A DNA stretch of 64,000 bases from DASUCS01 sp041166745 (GTDB lineage: Bacteria; Actinomycetota; Acidimicrobiia; Acidimicrobiales; JACDCH01): positions 1 through 64,000 of the forward strand of contig JBEEGH010000018.1 in the NCBI GenBank assembly GCA_041166745.1, in the 5' to 3' direction. Positions 8,134 through 16,856 of the stretch are shown here, piece after piece; the stretch's first letter is position 1; each line of letters begins with the position of its first letter. The position numbers were made by a program, and so were the translations under genes. The notes under the pieces are model-generated. The model did no database searches, had not been told where the DNA came from, and worked only from the letters and a program-made list of their open reading frames with translations.

Positions 8134-11100
8134 CCGATTGGGGTCACGAGAGCGAAGGCGAGAGCGCTACCGAGCGCCTGGGGCCCGCTGTCGTTGAGCG
8201 CCGTCCCGCTGTCGACCGCCGGATGGCCTGACGGCAACGCCGACCCGCCGTCCGTGGCAAAGCCTGGTCCCTTCACGGTGAACTGCGGTGTGTGGTCTTT
8301 CACGCAGTCGAGGATCGAGCCGCCCTCGACGTTCTGGGCACCCTTGTCGCAGCCAACCGTCTCCACGGCCGCGTCTCTGCCCTCAGGGCTCGTCGCCGCG
8401 CCGGCCTCGGTGACCGTCATGTGTGACAGCAGGTTCTCGAGCCGGTTGCGGTGGTTCTCGTCGTCGAAGATCCGCGATCCCTCGGGCACGTTGAAGCCGA
8501 GATCAAGGATGTCCTTCTGCTCCTGTGCGAGTCCTTCGACGAAGTACGGAGGTAGATGGCGGACGCGCATCTTCGCGGACACCACGATGTCGCCCGGCGA
8601 ATCGATGTTCAGGCTGTCCGGAACGAAGAACGTGTAGTCGAACGTCCCGGTGTCCTGGCGTTCGCCGGTGGTCGCGTCGAGGCGTACCGGCTGCAGATCC
8701 TTCATGAGCTCACCCGTGGCGACGCGTCCCCGGATCTGGACGAGGTTCGGCACGAACGACTGGAACGCGACTTCCTTCTTCGTCCCGACCTGATCGGGGT
8801 CACCGTCGGTCAGGATCTTCTGGAAGTTGGACAACCACGGGTCGCAGTCGTCGGCCGGGAAGGGTTTGGTGAAGCTGACATCGAGGTTCGGGATCGTGAT
8901 GCCCGAGGCCGCGTCGGTGCCCTTGTTCTTCTTGAGCGTCTCGACATCGAAGCCAAGCGCCTTGGCGACCGCCGACGAATCGCACTGCCGTAGGTCGAGC
9001 TCGACATCGGTGGCGGACGGTCCGTCGGTCGCCTTTTTGATTGCCTCATCGGCGCTCGTGCTCGTGTCGGCTCCGAGGACTCCCGAGGCACAGGGCGTCG
9101 CGACGGGGAGTCCGCCCTGGGCGTCGACGAAGGGGCTCGACAGGCAGACCGGGGTGCCGTCCTTCGTGGTGGCGGATACCTCGAGCCAGAACTGACGAGC
9201 AAAGGCGAAGCCGGTCGGGAACGTGTGGGCCAGGAGGTTGTTGCGGACTTGGACCGTGTACGTGACGAGCTTTCCGGGCTGGCCGTTCTGGGTGGCGAGT
9301 GCCGGAGCATTCGCCGCGAACAGCGTCGTGGGCTGTCCGTTGGCGTCCTTCGCCACGTCGACCTGCAGCGCGATCGCGCTGCGCACGAGGGCTTCGCGCT
9401 CGGCCAAGACCCGATCGAGCGCATTGTCGGGAAGCCCGGGCGCGTCGTACTTCGTCGAGTCGAGGTCGTAGTCGACGCCCACGAAGATGTGGGTGTGGTA
9501 CTCGCGGTTCGGAATCGGCAGGAAACCAGGCGCATGATCGACGACCCCGCTCGTCGGGTGGTCCTTCGACTCGAGCGGCATGTGGCAGTCGGAGCAACCG
9601 AGCGGTGAGTCGAGCGGGTTGGCGAACTCGTTGAGGTTGCTGGTGCTGTAGCGGTCTTTGAACCCGTCCTTCGCGTCGAAGAACGCCACGTAGTCCTGCC
9701 ACTCGTCGTACGTCGTTTGCAGCACGACGTCCTTCGTGGCGTCGACCTCGTTCTCGTCGAGCTGGAGATTGTTGTTTTGGTCGTGGTCCGCCGCAGTGGC
9801 GGAGTCGGTGATCGGGACACCGCTCGTGTCGTCGCCCCCGAAGTTCGTCTGCGCGGCGTTGGGATCGGTCGGGTCGGCGGCCGGATCCGTGGCGAGGCCG
9901 TCGCCCTGCAGGTCGGCCTTCACGTTGTGACAGGCCCCGCACACTTGGCTCACGCGGATCGGGTCGTTCCAGAAATTGTCGTTGCCGTTTCCGATGTCGT
10001 GGATGCGCTGCGGCAGCGGATTCGGGTTCTCGAAGAGCGGGGCGAACACGGTTCCGAAGCCGCCGAGCGACGACTTCTGATCGTTCAACGGGCCGAAGGC
10101 CGCCTGGAGCTCGGTCGGCGGCTTGTCCGTGCCGTGACAGGTCTGGCAGCCGACCCCGTCGGTCTGCACCGCGCTGCCGCCACCCTCCGCGGCGGTTCCC
10201 TTGGCCTTCACGCCGGCGGTGTTCGCATCGCCGAGCGGGTACAAACCGTCCGAGTTGGTCACGAACGTGGCGCCGACGGGCGAGTGGCACGTGATGCACA
10301 CCTTGGCGGTGGCTTTGAAGATGTCGTCCTGATTGACGGACTTGTCGGGGTTCTTGTTGTTGGCCGGAACTTCGCCTTGGTCAGCGAGCAGCCGGTTCCT
10401 GGCGAGCGTCACGGGCAGCTGGGCCACGGTGATCGTCGAGGTCTGGGCGTGCCCCATCGCCGATGATCCCCACTCGGCGTACTCCTTCGAATGGCATCCG
10501 GCGCACGACGATGCCGAAGCGAACTCCTGCGCTTTGTCGCTGTTGAACGGGTTGCCGCCCCCCAGCACGTCCCACATGTGGTAGCCGAGCACCACGAACA
10601 AGATGATCGTGAGCGGTGGGTGCAGCGCTCGCCACAGCTTGTAGCTCCGGATGTGCGTGCGCTGACCGCCGGTCCGCGGGAAGTGCTTGTCGACCTCCGA
10701 TCGCAGACCCTTGATCTTGGCCCAGCGCTCTTGAAGGTCCGGTGGGAACTGCGCCATCTCGGCATCGATCTCGCCGATCGGGCGACCCGTGTCCGTGAAG
10801 TCCGCGACAAGACGGCGGAAGGCGCGGGGCTGGCCACTCGTGATCTTGCTGATCGCCACGTTGACGTTGAGCGCGGCCTTCTGGACACCGATCAGATGGT
10901 GACGGCACATGCCGGCGATCGAGACGAGGATCCCCAGGACAAGGAGGACCTTGCCGGACGACAAGTGCGCTCGGAACGGCACGACGCTGGCGTGCACGTA
11001 GGCCGCGACCAGCGCGGTGATCGGCAGATAGAGGTGCGATCGGACCCACGCCATCGTGCCGCCGGGGAGCTTCGACTTCACCCAGGTGTTGCGCTTGCGC

Positions 11101-11378
11101 AGCACGTAGACGATGCCCGGACCGGCGAACCCCGCGAAGGTCAGGATGCCGAGGAAGACGATGAACAGCAGGGTCGGGTTGCCCGCGCTGTTGATCGTCT
11201 GCAGCGCGAACAGGCCACCGAAGCCGACGAGCAGGAGGGCCAGCGATCCGATGAGGATGCCGACGTCCCACTTCTTGGACCGGATCTGAAAGGGGCCGCC
11301 TGCCACTGCCCGGATGTTTCCACACACGACAGGTCTTCGCGTGCGCCCCTCGTCCGTCAGTACCTGACGCGGTAGCAC
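8088..11378 (-). CDS. Membrane b-type / pentaheme c-type cytochrome fusion
   Basis: A 1096-aa redox protein. The N-terminal part has about five membrane helices with His pairs (H115, H129, H160/H161, H253, H267) like a ferric-reductase or cytochrome b561 membrane domain. It is followed by five CxxCH heme-attachment motifs (CAGCH 292, CITCH 361, CQTCH 411, CGACH 480, CSDCH 595) of the cytochrome c554/NrfA-like class. An EF-hand-like acidic loop, DHDQNNNLQLDENE, sits at about 531-544. A further C-terminal membrane helix ends in an Arg/His-rich tail. It probably carries electrons between quinones and an outside acceptor or donor. The GTG at 11378 is 8 bp from the divergent gene's start, so the true start may be a later GTG near residue 17-24. 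Confidence 0.85.
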   Translation of the reverse strand: MLPRQVLTDEGRTRRPVVCGNIRAVAGGPFQIRSKKWDVGILIGSLALLLVGFGGLFALQTINSAGNPTLLFIVFLGILTFAGFAGPGIVYVLRKRNTWVKSKLPGGTMAWVRSHLYLPITALVAAYVHASVVPFRAHLSSGKVLLVLGILVSIAGMCRHHLIGVQKAALNVNVAISKITSGQPRAFRRLVADFTDTGRPIGEIDAEMAQFPPDLQERWAKIKGLRSEVDKHFPRTGGQRTHIRSYKLWRALHPPLTIILFVVLGYHMWDVLGGGNPFNSDKAQEFASASSCAGCHSKEYAEWGSSAMGHAQTSTITVAQLPVTLARNRLLADQGEVPANNKNPDKSVNQDDIFKATAKVCITCHSPVGATFVTNSDGLYPLGDANTAGVKAKGTAAEGGGSAVQTDGVGCQTCHGTDKPPTELQAAFGPLNDQKSSLGGFGTVFAPLFENPNPLPQRIHDIGNGNDNFWNDPIRVSQVCGACHNVKADLQGDGLATDPAADPTDPNAAQTNFGGDDTSGVPITDSATAADHDQNNNLQLDENEVDATKDVVLQTTYDEWQDYVAFFDAKDGFKDRYSTSNLNEFANPLDSPLGCSDCHMPLESKDHPTSGVVDHAPGFLPIPNREYHTHIFVGVDYDLDSTKYDAPGLPDNALDRVLAEREALVRSAIALQVDVAKDANGQPTTLFAANAPALATQNGQPGKLVTYTVQVRNNLLAHTFPTGFAFARQFWLEVSATTKDGTPVCLSSPFVDAQGGLPVATPCASGVLGADTSTSADEAIKKATDGPSATDVELDLRQCDSSAVAKALGFDVETLKKNKGTDAASGITIPNLDVSFTKPFPADDCDPWLSNFQKILTDGDPDQVGTKKEVAFQSFVPNLVQIRGRVATGELMKDLQPVRLDATTGERQDTGTFDYTFFVPDSLNIDSPGDIVVSAKMRVRHLPPYFVEGLAQEQKDILDLGFNVPEGSRIFDDENHRNRLENLLSHMTVTEAGAATSPEGRDAAVETVGCDKGAQNVEGGSILDCVKDHTPQFTVKGPGFATDGGSALPSGHPAVDSGTALNDSGPQALGSALAFALVTPIGWWRLRRHRRHRRRE

Positions 11379-11386
11379 GCGGTACG

Positions 11387-12283
11387 GTGCGGCTCGTGGT
11401 GCTGGCGTTCAATGTCGACGTCGTGAAGCTGTCCTCGACGCCGCTCGAGGTGCTCGTGGTGGGGCTCATCCTCGCGGCCGTTGCTTCCCTCGGCTTCTTC
11501 CTCTTCACGATCGTGGGCTCACCGTTCGTCGACAAGCGGTGGCCGGCGGACGAACCGCTCAATGCGATCGAGATGCTCTGGGGCGAATCGGGCGGCTACA
11601 TCCAGCGCACGTTCCGAGGTCTCGACCTGGGCGTGTCGAAGGACATCGCGGCGCAGTTCCAAGAGGTGAAGTACAAGGCGGGCGACACGATCATCGAGCA
11701 AGGCGACCCAGCCACCCACTTCTATGTGGTCAAGGACGGCAACGTCGAAGTCAGCCAGACGGTCGACATCGGCACCGCCCGGCGAGAAGACGTGATCAAC
11801 CAGTTCGGTCCCGGGCAGTCGTTCGGCGAGACGGCCATCCTCCGGCGCTCCGCTCGAACCGCGTCCGTGCGAGCGCTGAGCGATTGCACTGTGCTCGAGT
11901 TGAGCGCCGAAGACTTCGTAGCGGGGGCCGCGCTCAGCGCGGCTGAGGACAACGAGCTGCTGGCCCGGGTCGACTCGTACATGCAGGCCGACGCGGCCCG
12001 TGCGAGCTCCGCCAAGGGTGCGACCGGCATCGGCTTCCTCACCCGCGAGGAAGCTCGAGTCGACACCGCACCGGCTGCGGGTGGATGGCGGGCGACGCAC
12101 CGCGTCCCGAACGAGCTGTCCGCGTGGGCCGAGCCCGATCCCGGTGCGGCACCGATCGCGCAGCTACCCGCTGGCCTCGACGTCAGCGTGATCGAGGAGC
12201 GAGGGAGCTGGGCTCGGGTGACGGCCGAGAACGGCTGGGAAGGTTGGGTCGACGGGCGAGGGCTGGAGACCCGTACGGGGTGA
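11387..12283 (+). CDS. Membrane cyclic-nucleotide-binding protein with SH3-like tail
   Basis: A 298-aa protein with one membrane helix (about 20-44), a cyclic-nucleotide-binding domain (about 80-200) and a C-terminal bacterial SH3-like region (about 235-298, with WARVTAENGWEGWVDGRG). The phosphate-binding cassette FGETAILRRSARTASV keeps the Glu and Arg that contact cyclic nucleotide phosphate and ribose, so it should bind cAMP or cGMP. There is no HTH, so it is not a CRP-type regulator. A class III cyclase gene begins three bases after its stop, strongly suggesting that one makes and the other reads the messenger. The GTG start at 11387 is close to the divergent cytochrome start. Confidence 0.8.
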   Translation: MRLVVLAFNVDVVKLSSTPLEVLVVGLILAAVASLGFFLFTIVGSPFVDKRWPADEPLNAIEMLWGESGGYIQRTFRGLDLGVSKDIAAQFQEVKYKAGDTIIEQGDPATHFYVVKDGNVEVSQTVDIGTARREDVINQFGPGQSFGETAILRRSARTASVRALSDCTVLELSAEDFVAGAALSAAEDNELLARVDSYMQADAARASSAKGATGIGFLTREEARVDTAPAAGGWRATHRVPNELSAWAEPDPGAAPIAQLPAGLDVSVIEERGSWARVTAENGWEGWVDGRGLETRTG

Positions 12284-12286
12284 GCA

Positions 12287-15200
12287 GTGAGTGACGACGT
12301 TGCGGCCGCGCTTGCGGAGCTGACCGCCGTCGTCCGCCAGCAGGGCGAGCTGTTGGCTCGCATCGCCGAGAAGGTCGGGATCACCGACAGCGCGGTGCAG
12401 GCGACCCTCGCGGAGTCGAGCGCCGAACGCGACGACCTCCTGTGGCAGCGCCTCGGCCTGGTCGAGGGCGAGCGCCGCAACGTGACCGTGTTGTTCGCCG
12501 ACGTGTCGGGATTCACGGAGTTGTCGGAGCACCTCGACGCCGAGGAGTTCCAACTCGTGATGAAAGACGCGATGTCTGCGGTTGCGGCGATCATCAACCG
12601 ACACGACGGTTACATCGAGAAGTTCATCGGTGATGCGGTGTGCGCGATTTTCGGCGCGCCGATCGCTCACGACGACGAGCCACAGCGCGCCGCCAGAAGC
12701 GCCCTCGAAATCAACCAGGCAATGAACGACAAGGCCGCCGCTCGACCGGACCTGCCCCCCATCGGTATGCACGCAGGCATCAACACCGGAATCGTGATCG
12801 CGGGCACCGTTGGGGACGGCTCGCAGTTCGGTGTCATGGGCGACACCATCAACACGGCCTCGCGTTTGATGAACCTCGCGCAACGCGGCGAGATCTTCGT
12901 GTCGTCGGAGACCTCCCGTCGGCTGCGGCGCGGTTTTCGACTCGAGGACCGTGGCGTGTTCGCGGTGAAGGGGAAGGAGCAACCCGTCGCGGCGTTCAAC
13001 GTGGTCGGTGAGCTCGAACCCGACGAGCGGGGCGAGGCCGATCGGCTGCGGTCTCCGTTCGTCGGTCGCACACCGGAGCTGGCGCAACTGCTGGCGCTCG
13101 GTGCCGAGACGATCGGTGGTGACGGCACGTCGGTGGTGCTGGTCGGCGAGCCCGGCGTCGGCAAGTCTCGGCTCCTCGCGGAGGTCATCGACGCCATCGG
13201 CGGCGACTTCTGCGTCATCCACGGCTCAGCGCGCGTCGTGGGCGAGCAGCCGCTCGGTTTGCTGATGGAAGCGTTCAACCGCCACCTCGACCAGTTTCCT
13301 GAAGGCGCGGACCGCGATGTCGTCGGCGCCGTGTTGCGCGGGGGAGTGGCATTGCCGCCGGACTTCGAGCTCACGTTCGCGCGGCTGCTCCGAACCGCTT
13401 CATCGGCGCAGCCCTTGCTCGTCGTGCTCGACGACGTCGATTCGGCCGATCGCGGTTCGCTGGAGCTCCTCCGGTATCTCTCGCGTGCGACCAGAGTCGA
13501 TCCGGCGCTCTGGATCTTTCTCGCCCGCCAGGCGCCCGCCCAACTCGATGCCGCGACCGACGGCGACGATGAGCTGATCACCGTTCGCCTCCCGCCGTTG
13601 GACGACGACGACATCGCCGCGATGTTCGACGGCCTGCTGCCTGGCGTCCTGTCGCGTGAGCAACGCGCCCGCCTCGCCTATCAGGCCGACGGCAATCCGG
13701 AGTTCGCCGAGGAGATCGCACTCTCGCTGATCGACTGTGCCGTCGTGACCCAATCGGTCGACGGCACGTACAAGCTCACCGGCGACCCCGACGCGATGGA
13801 GATCCCGAGCTCGGTGGCCGAACTGGTCGAGGCGCGCATGGACCGCGTGGCCACGAATGCTCGCGTCGCGCTGCAAGACGCCGCGGTCATCGGCATGCGC
13901 TTCAGCGAGCGACTTCTCAGCGCGGTCGCCACGGTGCCGGACTCGCTCCAGTCGTCTCTGGCCGAGCTCGCTGAGGCCGAACTCGTGGTCGCGCCCGAGG
14001 ATGAGGACGACGAGTTCTGGATGTTCCGCAGTCACGTCGTGCGCGAGGTGGCATACGAGAGCATCTTGCGTCGACGTCGTCCGCGACTGCACCGAGCGGT
14101 GGCCGAAGCGCTGTTGCAGCTCGAACCCGATCGCGCGGATGACAACGTCGAGCTGATCGCCTCGCACTTCGAGCTCTCCGATGAGCCCGCACTCGCGATT
14201 CCCCATCTGCGCTCTGCGGTGACATATGCGGAGGCGTCGCACAGCGTCGCCGGCACGGCCGATCGAGCGCGCCGAGCCTTGGGTATCCGCACGCGCGAGC
14301 CCGGTGCGGTCTCCGATTCAGACGCCGCGTGGTTCCTCGAACATCTCGGCGTCGCGCGGTTGATGCTCGGTGATCGCGGCGGCCTCGACGACCTGCGCTC
14401 GGCAGTGGATCTGCGACGATCGGTCGGCGACTCGGGCGAGGAGGCCGCGGTCGAGGAGCGCGTCGGCTGGTACGTGACGATTGCCGGCGACCCGACGGGC
14501 GCAGGCCACCACTTGGTGCGCGCCCAGGAGTTGGCGGAGAGCGGCGAGATCAAGGACCCCATGGCCACCGCCCTCCGAGCCGGAGTCGCGGTGTCGCGGG
14601 CATTCTCGGCCGGGGTGGCAGGCAGGCTCACCGTCGCGTTCGACGCGGTGGATGGTGCCGCGGCCGAGGCGCGCAGCGTCGGCGACGCGTTCACCGAAGC
14701 ACGAGCGTTGCTGGTGAACGGAGTGCTGTGGTTGTGGGAGGGCAAGCCCAACGACGCCCGGGCGTCGCTGCGGCGTGCGCTGGAACTCGCGTGGCAGCAC
14801 CAGTACTCGTTCTTGGCCGACCTGTGTGGCCGGTGGCTCGTCGCGGCGGATGTCGAAGCCGGCAACTACGAGGACGCGCTCGAGCTCGCGGCTCCGTTGT
14901 TGGCGCGGGCCGACGAGCGAGGTGATCCATCGGTCGCGGTCGGTGTCCGTGCCGCGCTCGCGGAGTTGTGGCGCGAGCGCGGCGATCTCGATCAAGCATG
15001 CTCGTTGGCCACCGCCGCGGTAGCGCTTGCCGCGGAGCGCTCCGTGGCGGTCGACGCCGCCGCTGACGCCCACCTGACCTTGGCGCGGGCCGCCCTCGAT
15101 CGTGGCGAGAGCCCCGACACGGCGCTCGGTCAGCTCGCCGCGCTGCTCGAGCGGGATCCGTGGCTCGGTTGGCGGCTCGAGGCTCGTCTCGACCTCGCTC

Positions 15201-15484
15201 GCGCCCGGGCCGCCCTCGCGGTTGGCGACGCGGAGGAAGCCCGCCGCCTCGCGATCGCTGGCCGTCTGCGCCTCGACCGCGCCGCCGCGCTGCGCGAGCG
15301 CGTGAGTGCCGATGCGATCGAAGGCGAAGCGATGGCGTTGACCGGCGACGCCCACGGCGTCGAGCTCGCGGAGCAGGCGCTGGCCTGCGCCCAAGCAGCC
15401 GGCTCGCCCTATCTCATCGCGGAGACGGCTCGCGCACTCGTCCGTACCGAAGCGGCGCTTTCCGGTACTGTCAGCGGCCGATGA
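12287..15484 (+). CDS. Class III adenylate/guanylate cyclase with AAA ATPase and TPR regions
   Basis: A 1065-aa multidomain protein. Residues about 62-240 form a class III nucleotide cyclase. They include VLFADVSGF with metal Asp72, EKFIGDAV with Lys112 and Asp116, and GDTINTASR with Asp186 and Arg193. The Lys/Asp pair favours ATP as substrate. A STAND/AAA-type ATPase follows, with Walker A GEPGVGKSR at 287-295 and a Walker B-like VVLDDVD near 380. A long helical repeat region of the MalT/TPR type fills 580-1060. No membrane helix is visible. The GTG start at 12287 lies three bases after the cyclic-nucleotide-binding gene, and the stop overlaps the ATG of the flavoprotein gene (ATGA). Confidence 0.85.
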   Translation: MSDDVAAALAELTAVVRQQGELLARIAEKVGITDSAVQATLAESSAERDDLLWQRLGLVEGERRNVTVLFADVSGFTELSEHLDAEEFQLVMKDAMSAVAAIINRHDGYIEKFIGDAVCAIFGAPIAHDDEPQRAARSALEINQAMNDKAAARPDLPPIGMHAGINTGIVIAGTVGDGSQFGVMGDTINTASRLMNLAQRGEIFVSSETSRRLRRGFRLEDRGVFAVKGKEQPVAAFNVVGELEPDERGEADRLRSPFVGRTPELAQLLALGAETIGGDGTSVVLVGEPGVGKSRLLAEVIDAIGGDFCVIHGSARVVGEQPLGLLMEAFNRHLDQFPEGADRDVVGAVLRGGVALPPDFELTFARLLRTASSAQPLLVVLDDVDSADRGSLELLRYLSRATRVDPALWIFLARQAPAQLDAATDGDDELITVRLPPLDDDDIAAMFDGLLPGVLSREQRARLAYQADGNPEFAEEIALSLIDCAVVTQSVDGTYKLTGDPDAMEIPSSVAELVEARMDRVATNARVALQDAAVIGMRFSERLLSAVATVPDSLQSSLAELAEAELVVAPEDEDDEFWMFRSHVVREVAYESILRRRRPRLHRAVAEALLQLEPDRADDNVELIASHFELSDEPALAIPHLRSAVTYAEASHSVAGTADRARRALGIRTREPGAVSDSDAAWFLEHLGVARLMLGDRGGLDDLRSAVDLRRSVGDSGEEAAVEERVGWYVTIAGDPTGAGHHLVRAQELAESGEIKDPMATALRAGVAVSRAFSAGVAGRLTVAFDAVDGAAAEARSVGDAFTEARALLVNGVLWLWEGKPNDARASLRRALELAWQHQYSFLADLCGRWLVAADVEAGNYEDALELAAPLLARADERGDPSVAVGVRAALAELWRERGDLDQACSLATAAVALAAERSVAVDAAADAHLTLARAALDRGESPDTALGQLAALLERDPWLGWRLEARLDLARARAALAVGDAEEARRLAIAGRLRLDRAAALRERVSADAIEGEAMALTGDAHGVELAEQALACAQAAGSPYLIAETARALVRTEAALSGTVSGR

Positions 15485-16011
15485 AGATCATGGTTGTCTC
15501 CGCGATCAGCCGCGAGGATTCGAGCTGTTACATCCTCGCGGCGAAGCTCTGTGAGATGGCAAAGGCCCAGGGGGTCGAGGTCGACTTCACCCATCCGGCC
15601 GAAGCCGACCTCCCGGTCAACGACGGCACGCTTGCGTGGGACGATCCCCGCTCGGTGGCATGGCAGCAACGGGTCGCAGAGATGCACGCCCACATGTGGG
15701 TGTCGCCCGAGTACCACAGCGGGATGACCGGCGGGTTGAAGAACCTGTTCGACCACCTCGCCAAGGAGCCGATGAAGGGCGACGTGGTCGGATTGTTCGC
15801 GCTGGCCGGCGGGGCCATGGCCGCGCTGAACACGCTCAACAACATGTCGATCGTCGCCCGCTCGCTCGGCGCCTGGGTCGCGCCTGACTACTGCGCGCTC
15901 AACTCGGAAGAGGTGAAGGCCGGCCTCGACGAACGCGCCACGGGCAGGGTCCAGGCCGTCGTCACCGAAGTCATCGACACGGCCCGCCGCCTCAACCTCG
16001 AAGGCTTCTAG
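15481..16011 (+). CDS. NAD(P)H-dependent FMN reductase-family flavoprotein
   Basis: A 176-aa flavodoxin-fold protein. The N terminus (MKIMVVSAISREDSSCYILA) forms the FMN phosphate loop, and VSPEYHSGMTGGLKNLFDHL is the typical substrate/FMN motif of the NADPH-dependent FMN or azo reductase family. It presumably moves electrons from NAD(P)H to quinones or other small acceptors; the substrate is unknown. The ATG overlaps the cyclase stop (ATGA). A long perfect hairpin follows the stop by 12 bp and may end this transcript. Confidence 0.8.
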   Translation: MKIMVVSAISREDSSCYILAAKLCEMAKAQGVEVDFTHPAEADLPVNDGTLAWDDPRSVAWQQRVAEMHAHMWVSPEYHSGMTGGLKNLFDHLAKEPMKGDVVGLFALAGGAMAALNTLNNMSIVARSLGAWVAPDYCALNSEEVKAGLDERATGRVQAVVTEVIDTARRLNLEGF

Positions 16012-16023
16012 CTTCACCTCCGC

Positions 16024-16071
16024 AAATCCCATGCATACGCACACATTTTTGTGTGCGTATGCATGGGATTT
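16024..16071. terminator. Perfect 21-bp inverted repeat, candidate bidirectional terminator
   Basis: Bases 16024-16044 and 16051-16071 are exact reverse complements, separated by the loop ATTTTT. The outer ends are AAA on the left and TTT on the right, as in bidirectional intrinsic terminators. The repeat is far more AT-rich than its surroundings and sits between the flavoprotein stop and the phosphatase start. It contains no room for a gene. A regulatory RNA hairpin or small mobile repeat is also possible. Confidence 0.6.
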
Positions 16072-16091
16072 CGATTGGGCAGGCCTTTGCC

Positions 16092-16856
16092 GTGAAAAGC
16101 GAGTCCCGGTGGCCGGCGCGGCTGTGGCTGGTACGACACGGCGAAAGCGCCGGCAACGTTGCTCGAGATGCCGCAGAGGCAGCGGGCCACCCGATGATCG
16201 ACATCGCCGAGCGCGACATGGACGTGCCGCTGTCCGAACTCGGCGAACGCCAGGCCCGCGCACTCGGTCATTGGTTCGGTGAACGACCGAAGCGCGACCG
16301 GCCGACGATCGTGATGGCGTCGCCGTACAAACGCGCGGCGCGAACTGCGGAGCTTGCGCTCGAAGCAGCCGGGATGGACGACATCGGCGTGTGCCTCGAC
16401 GAGCGGTTGCGCGAGCGCGAGTTCGGCCAACTCGATCGGCTCACCCGCAGTGGCATCGAGTCGCGCTTTCCCGACGAAGCCGCCGCGCGTAAACGACTCG
16501 GGAAGTTCTACCACCGGCCGGTGAGCGGTGAGAGTTGGGCCGACGTGGCGTTGCGGGTGCGCAGCGCGCTCGACACGATCGGTCGTGAGTACGGCGGGGA
16601 ACGCGTGCTCCTCGTGTCGCATCAAGTGGTCATCCTGTTGTTCCGGTATGTGTTCGACGGCCTGACCGAGCAGGAGCTGTTGGCCGTCGACCGCGAGCAA
16701 GAGCTGGCGAACTGCGGTGTCACCGAGTACCGCTTCGATCCGAAGACCGGCCGCACCGGCGGGATGAGGTTGCACCGGTACAACGACGTCGAACCCGTTG
16801 CCGAAGCCGGACAGCCCGTCACCGCAGAGCCCGATGTCGCCAGCGCCGCGCGCTGA
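16092..16856 (+). CDS. Histidine phosphatase (phosphoglycerate mutase-like) family protein
   Basis: A 254-aa branch-1 histidine phosphatase. LWLVRHGESAGN (about 11-22) contains the phosphohistidine His in the RHG motif, and VLLVSHQVV supplies the second catalytic His. The GTG at 16092 was chosen because an in-frame ATG 39 bases upstream lies inside the perfect hairpin and lacks a ribosome-binding site. The substrate is unknown; families with this size and motif act on small phosphomonoesters or on sugar phosphates. The last 23 bases overlap the next gene. Confidence 0.8.
   Translation: MKSESRWPARLWLVRHGESAGNVARDAAEAAGHPMIDIAERDMDVPLSELGERQARALGHWFGERPKRDRPTIVMASPYKRAARTAELALEAAGMDDIGVCLDERLREREFGQLDRLTRSGIESRFPDEAAARKRLGKFYHRPVSGESWADVALRVRSALDTIGREYGGERVLLVSHQVVILLFRYVFDGLTEQELLAVDREQELANCGVTEYRFDPKTGRTGGMRLHRYNDVEPVAEAGQPVTAEPDVASAAR

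Noticed and set aside
9046..10299. Long minus-strand frame (417 codons) inside the cytochrome gene
   Set aside because: It is extremely Arg-rich without family motifs, and it overlaps a same-strand frame with five CxxCH motifs. It is a high-GC shadow frame.
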